From a virus, in IMG/VR virus record IMGVR_UViG_3300031951_000180, positions 1 through 57,620 of that record: a stretch of 57,620 nucleotides of DNA. One strand, 5' to 3'. The position numbers and the translations under genes were made by a program. The notes beneath the pieces were generated by a model. That model was not told the DNA's origin. It made no database searches and saw only the letters and a list, made by a program, of their open reading frames with translations. Numbering within the stretch: position 1 is the first letter of the stretch; each line of letters begins with the position of its first letter. This document shows positions 46,063 to 53,000 of this stretch, piece after piece.

Positions 46063-46787
46063 CAGAGATTCGCCATCCGCCTGGAGATTGCGTTATTGAG
46101 TAAGGTCTGCACGACGTTTGCCGACTCGCGGATGGTGTTTTCCATCGGGTGTTGTGCTCGCATGGGGGCGATGGTGTCGCCTGGGCCGAGCGTGATCGGG
46201 CCGAAGTCGTGCGGGTAGCCGCTGCCACGCCGCGCCTGCCGCGTCGGCTCGTCCCTACTGCCCATGATGAAGTAATATCCGGCGCCGGAGCGAGCGAACT
46301 GCTCGTCGTTCATGGTCTGCGTACGCTTCATCCGGCCGTTGATCTGCTGGTGGACGTTGACGTAGGTGCGACGGCCCTGTGTGCCGGGCCTGCGGCGGCC
46401 CGTGCCGAACTCGACCAGCCAGGCGTGATTGCCGCTGCCTTCTTCTGGGTCAGAGCCGCGATTGCCCGACTGCGCCGGCCCCGTGACCGCGACGTAGATG
46501 CCGTTGCCGTAGTTCCTCGTCTTTGTTCTGACCGACTTCCGCAGGTTCCCGGTGACGTCGCGAACCTTGTTGATGTAGCCGACTCGGATAGGCTCCGAGG
46601 CGTTGCGGACGGCCCGAAGGAAGAAGGCCGACTGATCCTTGCCCAGCGCGTCGGCCGCCTTTTGCAGGCGGGCGGCGAATTCGTTGACTCCAGTAATTTG
46701 AACACGCGCGAAGGCGCTGGCCGTCTCGCGGCCGGTGAGGCCGCCGTCCAGAATCCTCGGCACGGTATTCGGCGTGACGATTGCCAT
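46062..46787 (-). CDS. HK97 gp10-like neck/tail-completion protein (241 aa)
   Basis: ITGVNEFAARLQKAADALGKDQSAFFLRAVRNASEPIRVGYINKV matches the HK97 gp10/tail-component pattern, followed by GNLRKSVRTKTR and HAWLVEFGTGRRR. The C-terminal half (GPITLGPGDTIAPMRAQHPMENTIRESANVV) is longer than usual for the family. Essential for joining tail to head in related phages. Confidence 0.85.
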   Translation of the reverse strand: MAIVTPNTVPRILDGGLTGRETASAFARVQITGVNEFAARLQKAADALGKDQSAFFLRAVRNASEPIRVGYINKVRDVTGNLRKSVRTKTRNYGNGIYVAVTGPAQSGNRGSDPEEGSGNHAWLVEFGTGRRRPGTQGRRTYVNVHQQINGRMKRTQTMNDEQFARSGAGYYFIMGSRDEPTRQARRGSGYPHDFGPITLGPGDTIAPMRAQHPMENTIRESANVVQTLLNNAISRRMANL

Positions 46788-47104
46788 TACTGCATCTCTC
46801 GCACGAGCATTTCCATCATTGTGCGGTGCTGCCGCTCAGTCACGCTGGCGATCTCAAGGGTTTTGCCTCGCCAGACGATCCGGTGCTGGACCGTCACCGA
46901 CGCGCGGTAGCGGATGATGACCTTGTGGGTGGCGACGACGTTGGCCTGCTGGGCCTGGAGGATGTCCCGGCTCGACAAGCCTTCGACGTAGGCCCAGACC
47001 GTGCCGGCACTCGCCCACGACAGCGTGACCTCGCCCATCGGACTCCGAATCTCCGTCGGAGCCTGGATCGTCACTCGCTCATTGAGCATCCCGGCTTTGA
47101 TCAC
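46787..47104 (-). CDS. Head-tail adaptor / head closure protein (105 aa)
   Basis: GTG 47104 overlaps the upstream stop (GTGA); ATG 47089 is the alternative. GMLNERVTIQAPTEIRSPMGEVTLSWASAGTVWAYVEGLSSRDIL...VRYRASVTVQHRIVWRGKTLEI is the signature of phage head-tail adaptors (SPP1 gp16-like, PF05521). Confidence 0.9.
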   Translation of the reverse strand: MIKAGMLNERVTIQAPTEIRSPMGEVTLSWASAGTVWAYVEGLSSRDILQAQQANVVATHKVIIRYRASVTVQHRIVWRGKTLEIASVTERQHRTMMEMLVREMQ

Positions 47105-47568
47105 GTTACGGTGCCCTCGCCGATGATGACGATCTCGTAAGTCGTGCCTGCCGTGGCAGTGATGAAGTGATTCACGGCCGCCCCGATATTGCTCGTCGCG
47201 CCAGTGTTGCTCGGATTTACGACCAAGAAGACGCCGCCGGGCACGACGCCGATCGAGTTGTTCAAGGAAGTGCTCAGTCCTAGCAAGTTCGTGGCGTGCG
47301 TGTTTCGCACATACAACGCTTTCACCGCCGTGAACGAAACCGTTACCGCCGCGCCGTCTCTGGTGTCAGGAAGCGACGAGAGCTGAATCGTGTCGTTGCC
47401 TGCGCACACGCGGACGGCGCTCCACACCACCTGGGCCTGGTTCGCCGCCGTGCCGTCGGTGAACAGCATGGCGTAGGTGGCCGGCGTGACCCGCATCGCC
47501 CGCGACAGATCGCCAGCGGCGGTTTCGTGGGCCACGATGGATACGGCGACTTGGGCATTCAGAGGCAT
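47101..47568 (-). CDS. Structural protein (155 aa)
   Basis: Beta-rich, with SIVAHETAAGDLSRAMRVTPATYAMLFTDGTAANQAQVVWSAVRVCAG and C-terminal GGVFLVVNPSNTGATSNIGAAVNHFITATAGTTYEIVIIGEG. It resembles the neighbouring 162-aa protein in layout and in the terminal EIVIIGEG/EIYVMGN. Perhaps a head-decoration or neck protein. Confidence 0.7.
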   Translation of the reverse strand: MPLNAQVAVSIVAHETAAGDLSRAMRVTPATYAMLFTDGTAANQAQVVWSAVRVCAGNDTIQLSSLPDTRDGAAVTVSFTAVKALYVRNTHATNLLGLSTSLNNSIGVVPGGVFLVVNPSNTGATSNIGAAVNHFITATAGTTYEIVIIGEGTVT

Positions 47569-47571
47569 CGG

Positions 47572-48060
47572 TCAGTTTCCCATGACGTAGATTTCGTATT
47601 GCTCGCCCTGCACGCCGCCAATGCGGAGTATGCTGCCGCCCGAAGTCGTCGCGAAGCCGCTCGAGTTCGGGCAGGAAAGCAGGAAGGCGCCGCCCTCGCG
47701 GATCGGATAGCCCCTCAAAGTCAGCGAGCCGAGGTTGATCATCGGCGAGAAGTTCCAGCCCACGAAGTCCTGCACGAAGTTGCGGAAGTCGGTGCCGCTC
47801 CAGCCAGCCGTCATCGCGATAGCCGACGTTTTCGACAGATTCTTGATGCAGATGAGCTTGACGATCGCGATGCCGCTTGAGAGCAGGTCGATATCGTCGT
47901 GGCCGATGGCGCCGAACGTGCGGCGGTCGCTCCAGACCTTCGAGCAGTCGCCGACGTCGAACGAGAACGAGACGGGATGCTCAGTGGAGGCCCGCGTCAG
48001 CCCGACCTGCTCGGTGCGGGTGGCCGACACGTTCGCCTGCACCGTCGCCGTCAGGCTCAT
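47572..48060 (-). CDS. Structural protein (162 aa)
   Basis: ATG 48060 overlaps the upstream stop (ATGA). LTATVQANVSATRTEQVGLTRASTEHPVSFSFDVGDCSKVWSDRRTFG, then AIVKLICIKNLSKTSAIAMTAGWSG and GGAFLLSCPNSSGFATTSGGSILRIGGVQGEQYEIYVMGN. Shared layout with the 155-aa neighbour suggests a diverged paralogue pair with a jelly-roll-like fold. Confidence 0.7.
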   Translation of the reverse strand: MSLTATVQANVSATRTEQVGLTRASTEHPVSFSFDVGDCSKVWSDRRTFGAIGHDDIDLLSSGIAIVKLICIKNLSKTSAIAMTAGWSGTDFRNFVQDFVGWNFSPMINLGSLTLRGYPIREGGAFLLSCPNSSGFATTSGGSILRIGGVQGEQYEIYVMGN

Positions 48061-48713
48061 CGGTAGCCCCCCCAGCCAGAAGCCGCCAGGAGCGTCTGGA
48101 ACGTCATCGGGATGTTCTGAATCTGGAGATTCGCAGGCGTTACCGGCTCCCGGTTGGCGTACCAATGGGCCACCAGAAGCAGAATCAGGTGCTTGAGCGT
48201 CGCCGGCACAGTCGATCCGCTCGAGCCGTAGCCAGCCGTCCAGCGGACGAGCACGCTGTTCTCGTCGCCCCGCACCGCCGGCCAGACGCCGTTGTAGAGC
48301 GGGTAGATTCGGCCGGGGGTGGCGTAGACGTCCACCTGAAAGGCGTTCGCGGCACTCGTGATCGTGTTCTCGGCCCCGCCTTCGTCGCGGTAGACGACCG
48401 TCACCGTCTGCGGCTGCATCGGAGGCCGCGGCAGCGTGATCTCCCAGAGCGGGAAGGCGTCATAGCGGGCCTCCCAGACGGTCGAAATCATCGACACGTC
48501 CAGAATGTCCTCGACGTAGACGCGAGCCGCCGTGATCAGCGTGGAGAGGTAGGCGTCGTCGTCGCTGACATCGACGCGGCAGTGGGCCTTCGCCTCGGCC
48601 AGCGTCACCGGCTCGACCGCCGGCTCGGTGTGACGCCGAAGGCTGCGATACGGCGTCAAGCCGACCGACGGCGACTGCGGGACGACGTAGACCAGACCGT
48701 TTCCGGTGATCAT
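48057..48713 (-). CDS. Head-tail connector protein, gp6/gp8-like (218 aa)
   Basis: EPVTLAEAKAHCRVDVSDDDAYLSTLITAARVYVEDILDVSMIS is the hallmark of phage head-tail connector gp6/phiE125 gp8 proteins, followed by a beta-rich part (VTVVYRDEGGAENTITSAANAFQVD) and a C-terminal helix (TLKHLILLLVAHWYANREPV). Forms the ring below the portal. Confidence 0.9.
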   Translation of the reverse strand: MITGNGLVYVVPQSPSVGLTPYRSLRRHTEPAVEPVTLAEAKAHCRVDVSDDDAYLSTLITAARVYVEDILDVSMISTVWEARYDAFPLWEITLPRPPMQPQTVTVVYRDEGGAENTITSAANAFQVDVYATPGRIYPLYNGVWPAVRGDENSVLVRWTAGYGSSGSTVPATLKHLILLLVAHWYANREPVTPANLQIQNIPMTFQTLLAASGWGGYR

Positions 48714-48907
48714 TTCGGCTGCCTCTTCCTAGGACGGGTATCAATCATGGCCCGCTCCGACCGCTGCTCGACGACGGCGGCTTCGACTCGCTCCTCCACC
48801 GGCGCGACGAGGCCGCGGCCGATGTAGAGGCGGGCGATGCCGTCGCCCCAGTCGAATTCCTGGCCTGCCTTGTAGCCGCCGAACGACCGCAAAACCTTGA
48901 TCTTCAT
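48710..48907 (-). CDS. Small head/neck-region protein (65 aa)
   Basis: ATG 48907 overlaps the glycosyltransferase stop (ATGA). MKIKVLRSFGGYKAGQEFDWGDGIARLYIGRGLVAPV matches short beta-rich phage proteins found between capsid and connector genes (gp5-like). The tail is basic (RPRKRQPK). Confidence 0.7.
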   Translation of the reverse strand: MKIKVLRSFGGYKAGQEFDWGDGIARLYIGRGLVAPVEERVEAAVVEQRSERAMIDTRPRKRQPK

Positions 48908-49629
48908 TCGACCACCCCCCACGCCTTGGCGTGCGGCTTCCGCTCGGCCCAGTAGTCCGTCGTGTGCTGCTGCACCTTGCCGTCCTCGGCCTCCCGCGAC
49001 GGCCAGGTGATCATCAATTCGGCGTGGCCGATGCTGATGTTCGTGGCGATGCCCAGCTTGTTGCCGGCCGCCTCGAACTTCCGCCACATATAGATGTCTT
49101 CGTCGGTGTGCCCGCCCGTCCACTCGCCCTGCTCATTGGCGACCGAGAGGAACCACGGCTTCTCCATCTTCTTGAGCGCCGCCGTCTTGATCGGCGTGCA
49201 GCCGAAGTGAGCCGTCGAGACGGGCTGGACGGGCTTAGAGAACCAGTCGTCGCCCACGGTCGTCTGCTCCTCCGGCGTCTTGCCGGCGAGAGCGAACATC
49301 ACCGCGTTCGCCTCGCGCTTGGTCTGGAGCGGGGCGATGGCGTCATAGCCGCTCCAGTAAAGCAGCGTGATCAGCGCCTCGACCGTCTTCGCCGTGAAGA
49401 TGCTGTCGTAGTCGATCGTCAGAATGACGTCATAGTCATTGATGACGGTTTCCATCGAACGCTGGACGCATTGACCCCAGAACGCACCGGAGTGCTTGAT
49501 GATGGGAATCTTGTGGGGCGTCAGCGCCTGCGAGACGCAGAAGAAATTGTCAGTGAAGCCGAGGCGAGGGGTGCTCATCAGAGCACAGACCTTCACCTCG
49601 GCTTCACAGTTACCGACACGCAGCATCAT
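48904..49629 (-). CDS. GT-A glycosyltransferase in the head module (241 aa)
   Basis: KVCALMSTPRLGFTDNFFCVSQALTPHKIPIIKHSGAFWGQCVQRSMETVINDYDVILTIDYDSIF has the GT-A donor-binding strand and the DxD motif at Asp73/Asp75; THTDEDIYMWRKFEAAGNKLGI resembles the base region. Third glycosyltransferase of the window and the only one set between capsid and connector genes, so virion-protein glycosylation is a good guess. Coupled to the neighbouring 65-aa gene. Confidence 0.8.
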   Translation of the reverse strand: MMLRVGNCEAEVKVCALMSTPRLGFTDNFFCVSQALTPHKIPIIKHSGAFWGQCVQRSMETVINDYDVILTIDYDSIFTAKTVEALITLLYWSGYDAIAPLQTKREANAVMFALAGKTPEEQTTVGDDWFSKPVQPVSTAHFGCTPIKTAALKKMEKPWFLSVANEQGEWTGGHTDEDIYMWRKFEAAGNKLGIATNISIGHAELMITWPSREAEDGKVQQHTTDYWAERKPHAKAWGVVE

Positions 49630-49636
49630 GGGGTTC

Positions 49637-49707
49637 GCTCCTTATGAGGAGCGGGCGCGCATCCTTGCGCCTTACCCGGCCATCATGGCCGTCCCGCTTG
49701 TACGGGA
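49637..49707 (-). ncRNA. Four consecutive hairpins between structural genes
   Basis: The 78-nt gap before the 148-aa gene is almost wholly paired: GCTCC/GGAGC (49637-49652), GGCGC/GCGCC (49654-49671), CGGCC/GGCCG (49677-49691), TCCCG/CGGGA (49692-49707). No U-tract follows. Candidate structured mRNA region, for example a processing or stabilising element. Confidence 0.5.
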
Positions 49708-50154
49708 TCAGCCACGGACCCAGGCCAGCGAACCGGCCTGCGACGCATTCTCGGGCGACGTCTCAGCACGCGACAGCCGGCCAGTGATGGCGATGTTCGC
49801 CGAAGCGCCGGGGGTGTACGCCACGCGGAGGTAGCGCTTCCGGGCCTTCGTATCGACATCGAGCTTCACGACCGAGGTCGCCGCGGTGCCGGCCGCCGAG
49901 ATGGCCGGAACGGTGAAACCGCTCGCGGCACCCATGACGAGGCCGGTCACGTCGGAGTAGCCAGTGCTGGCGGCGTCGGACTCCTCGACCTTGAGGGCGT
50001 TCGCAAACACCGTCGAGGCATTCGAGGCCCGCATCACGGTGATGCTGGCATGGTCGTAGCCGAGCGTGTCGATGACGAGCGTCGAGGTCGCCGTCGCACC
50101 GACGGCAGCCGCCGAAAGGTCACCGATAACGCGGTCGTTCTGGGAATGGATCAT
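49708..50154 (-). CDS. Capsid-associated structural protein (148 aa)
   Basis: MIHSQNDRVIGDLSAAAVGATATSTLVIDTLGYDHASITVMRASNASTVFANALKVEESD, then LDVDTKARKRYLRVAYTPGASANIAITGRLSRAE. The beta-rich layout with no known motif fits a minor capsid or head-decoration protein, as often found directly after the major capsid gene. Confidence 0.7.
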   Translation of the reverse strand: MIHSQNDRVIGDLSAAAVGATATSTLVIDTLGYDHASITVMRASNASTVFANALKVEESDAASTGYSDVTGLVMGAASGFTVPAISAAGTAATSVVKLDVDTKARKRYLRVAYTPGASANIAITGRLSRAETSPENASQAGSLAWVRG

Positions 50155-50174
50155 GCTTCAGGTGCTCCTTGTGA

Positions 50175-51518
50175 TCACGAGGCCGCCGACTTGAGGGCGA
50201 CCACCGGGCCGACCTCGCTCGTCGAGCCGAGAGAGTGATGGTTGATGTCGAACCGCATGGTTCCCTGGAGGAGAACCTGATCAGTCGTGGCGTAGACCTG
50301 ATCGAACAGCCGCACCGAGAAGTCCCGGCGACGAGCGTAGATCGAGGACAGGCCGAGGTTGCCGAACAGCACCTTCACCCGATTGGCGTCGGCGCCGAGG
50401 GTGCTGTTCATCACATGCACCATCCGCACCGGATAGCCGAGGAAGGTTTCGCCAGCCGCGGAACCAAGCTCGGCCACGCTGCCACCAGCGGCGTACTTCA
50501 GACGAGCGATGCTCGCTGCGTAGCCGGCGGGGCTGACGTACCAGGCCGCACCGCTGCGGGCGTACATCGGCAGCTTGCCCATCGCACCGAGGAAGTCCTC
50601 GATGTCGAGAGTCTCAAAGCCGGTGTTGCCGGGGGCCGCGGAGTGAACCGAAGCCGTGTGGCTGCCGTTGTCGATCTTCGACACGATGCCGCGGATGCCC
50701 CCCACGCTCCCGCTTCCGTCACCAAGCCAGCCACACAGGTCTACCGTGTAGGCCAGGCTGGTCGAGAACTCCTGGGCACAGGCATCTGCCAGCGAAATCA
50801 GGGCGTCTTCGACGACCTCGCTCGACATCCGGCAGGCCACGGCGAGCTTCTTAGCCGTCAGGCTCACGTTGCCGTAGGTCGGCTCGCTCTCGGTGATGGC
50901 CGAGCCTTCGCCGATGAAGTAGGCCGACGTGCCGGTGAGCCGCTTCGGGATCACCATCGTGTCGCGGGTCATCGTCACCGTCTCGACACCGCTGGCAGCG
51001 AACGTGCCATAGGTTTCGACGAGACGAATCACGCGATTGGCGAACTCCTCGGGTACGAGGGCACCGCCGGAGGCGTTGCTGCCCTCGCTGAGAGCGCGGG
51101 CCTCGACGCCGTGATCACGGCACCACCGGAGATCGTCCGAGTTCTTGAACACGTTGCCGCGAATCCAGCGGCCCATCTTGTATGCCTGCTCGACGGCCTC
51201 GGGGCCGTCGTTGAAGGCGCGGAGGGTCGTGTGATGCGGGTAGATCGCCCGAATCTCGGTCTTCCGCTCCTCCGCAGCAGGAGCCGCGGCGGGGGCCGGC
51301 GCCGGGGCGGCCTTCTCGACCACCGCACGGAGTTCAGCCTCCTTCGCAGCGAGCTTGCCCTCGAACTCCAGATCGGACTTGACCTTGTCGGCCTCGTCGG
51401 AGAGCTTCCGCAGCTCGGCGGTCTGATCCTCCGACCGCTCGGCCACATCGGCCAGTTCGTTCATCCGAGCGGCCAGAGCCGCAGCACGATCCTGAAGACG
51501 CTTGAGGTTGCTCGCCAT
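50175..51518 (-). CDS. HK97-type major capsid protein (447 aa)
   Basis: ATG 51518 chosen. Residues 1-75 form the coiled-coil delta domain (ASNLKRLQDRAAALAARMNELADVAERSEDQTAELRKLSDEADKVKSDLEFEGKLAAKEAEL), then an Ala/Pro linker (APAPAPAAAPAAEE), then the HK97 core: GGALVPEEFANRVIRLVETYGTFAASGVETVTM, SSEVVEDALISLADACAQEF, GIRGIVSK, TLDIEDFLGAMGKLP, VRMVHVMNSTLGADANRVKVLFGNLG, QVLLQGTMRFDINHHSLGS. The delta domain is expected to be removed by the protease upstream. Confidence 0.95.
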   Translation of the reverse strand: MASNLKRLQDRAAALAARMNELADVAERSEDQTAELRKLSDEADKVKSDLEFEGKLAAKEAELRAVVEKAAPAPAPAAAPAAEERKTEIRAIYPHHTTLRAFNDGPEAVEQAYKMGRWIRGNVFKNSDDLRWCRDHGVEARALSEGSNASGGALVPEEFANRVIRLVETYGTFAASGVETVTMTRDTMVIPKRLTGTSAYFIGEGSAITESEPTYGNVSLTAKKLAVACRMSSEVVEDALISLADACAQEFSTSLAYTVDLCGWLGDGSGSVGGIRGIVSKIDNGSHTASVHSAAPGNTGFETLDIEDFLGAMGKLPMYARSGAAWYVSPAGYAASIARLKYAAGGSVAELGSAAGETFLGYPVRMVHVMNSTLGADANRVKVLFGNLGLSSIYARRRDFSVRLFDQVYATTDQVLLQGTMRFDINHHSLGSTSEVGPVVALKSAAS

Positions 51519-51673
51519 GTTCGGCCTGCTCCTAACTGAGCCGGCCAGGCGGGCATGACAGATGCGCGACGGCCGGCGGGTGATTGCTTCCCGCAAGCGC
51601 GCCGCGCCTTGAATCCTCAAGGCACTCGCACTGCTCTCGCGACATCCATCGCGAGCGTTGTATCTACTTGTAG
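51519..51673 (-). promoter_or_regulatory. Structured leader of the capsid gene
   Basis: About 155 nt between the promoter and capsid ATG with no gene. Stable hairpins CTCGCGA/TCGCGAG (51636-51655) and CCTTGA/TCAAGG (51607-51622), and further GC-rich pairing near 51565-51600. AGGAGC lies close to ATG 51518. Could set mRNA stability or capsid output. Confidence 0.5.
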
Positions 51674-51701
51674 GTTATCGTGCGTGACGCACGCCGTGCA
51701 A
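51674..51701 (-). promoter_or_regulatory. Promoter of the major capsid gene
   Basis: Minus strand: TTGCAC (51696-51701), 16-bp spacer, GATAAC (51674-51679) followed by CTAC. GATAAC includes the TAA stop of the protease gene. Confidence 0.6.
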
Positions 51702-53000
51702 CGGAGTCGAAAGGATCGCCGCCTTCAGCGCCGCCGCCTTCCCGATGTAGTCGGTGGTATCGACGACCACTTCGGCTGCACGAGCCGACTCGGCCTCAAG
51801 CTGCTTGACCTTCCTCGCCGCCCAGTTCTTCGCCGGTGTGCCGCCCCACAAGAGCCACGCCACGAAACCCGGCTTCTCTTCGCCCGGCGTATCCCAGCCA
51901 GGCGACTTGCTCGCCGACTCGTGCCGCGAGAACCACGCATTCATCTCGCGCACCCAATCGTTGTTCATCTCCTCGCGGCGGGCGAGGCGGTTCGCGCGGG
52001 CCACCGTCTCCGGCTTCAGCCCGTCGCCGCTCTTGCCTTCTTCGTGGAGCCGGAGGCCACGCTTTGCCGCCGCCGCCATGCCGGCCGTCGGCTTCAGGCT
52101 CACGGCGCGTTCGTCGTCTTCTTCGACTTCGGAGACATCGGCGTGGGCCGACAGCTCCGACATCCGCTTGGCGACGAAGTAGTCACTCTCCTCCCACATT
52201 CCGTCATCCGACTCCCAGAGGCGGATCAGGACGGCCGGATCGTCAGGCGTCGCCTCCATCGGCTCCTCGGAATACTCGCCCAACTGCCCCTCGGCCATGA
52301 CGTGCTCGACGCGGCCGACGCCGCCGTCCCACGCCACGAAGTCGCCGGGGGCGTGCATCACAGCCGCGGCCCGCGTCTCACCCGCGGCTTCCACCGCTGC
52401 GTTTTCGCCGGTTTCGGGCTGCGGAACAGCCCCCGCAGAATCTTCGACCACAGGGATATCCGCTCGCTGCTCATTCGCCATCTCCAGGGCACGCTTGCTG
52501 ACGTAGGTTTCGGTTGCCAAATAGGCCGGGGTGTCCACGGGGCCGGCGTCGCCGAGGAACGAAAACCGCTTGATGCGGCGGATCATCCGGCCGTTCACGT
52601 CCCGCGTCCACGACTCGTCCTTCGGATTCGAGCGGAAGGCGAAGCTCGATCCGCGGACATCGCCTCTCTGGATCAGCTCAACCACGTCGGCCGCCGACCG
52701 GGGCGGGTCGATCTCGTACCGCAGGCCACGCTCGTCCACCGCCAGCCGCATGGTGCCGCTGGTGGTGCGGCCGATCACCCGCTCATGGTTGTATTTGCCG
52801 AAGACGTCGGGGTTCGACCGCATGACATCGTCGAACGCGCCGCGTTCCACGATCTCGACGAAGCCTCCCAAGTCCTGGGATTCCGATTCAAAGACGGCGG
52901 CGTAGCCCCGAATGACCGTGCGGCCATTCTGGTCTTCCTTGACTTCCAGCCCCGGCACCTCGCCGATCAGGCGTCGCTCAAGTTCGCTCGATCCGTCCAT
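51675..53000 (-). CDS. HK97-type prohead protease with C-terminal extension (441 aa)
   Basis: Peptidase S78: RGYAAVFESESQDLGGFVEIVERGAFDDVMRSNPDVFGKYNHERVIGRT with catalytic His72 and RGSSFAFR with Ser118/119. After about residue 180 there is an SH3-like part (PGDFVAWDGGVGRVEHVMAEGQ...EESDYFVAKRMSEL) and a C-terminal helical part (VARANRLARREEMNNDWVREMNAWFSRHES...GFVAWLLWGGTPAKNWAARKV). The extension may be a scaffold or a self-removed region. Start ATG 53000. Confidence 0.88.
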   Translation of the reverse strand: MDGSSELERRLIGEVPGLEVKEDQNGRTVIRGYAAVFESESQDLGGFVEIVERGAFDDVMRSNPDVFGKYNHERVIGRTTSGTMRLAVDERGLRYEIDPPRSAADVVELIQRGDVRGSSFAFRSNPKDESWTRDVNGRMIRRIKRFSFLGDAGPVDTPAYLATETYVSKRALEMANEQRADIPVVEDSAGAVPQPETGENAAVEAAGETRAAAVMHAPGDFVAWDGGVGRVEHVMAEGQLGEYSEEPMEATPDDPAVLIRLWESDDGMWEESDYFVAKRMSELSAHADVSEVEEDDERAVSLKPTAGMAAAAKRGLRLHEEGKSGDGLKPETVARANRLARREEMNNDWVREMNAWFSRHESASKSPGWDTPGEEKPGFVAWLLWGGTPAKNWAARKVKQLEAESARAAEVVVDTTDYIGKAAALKAAILSTPLHGVRHAR

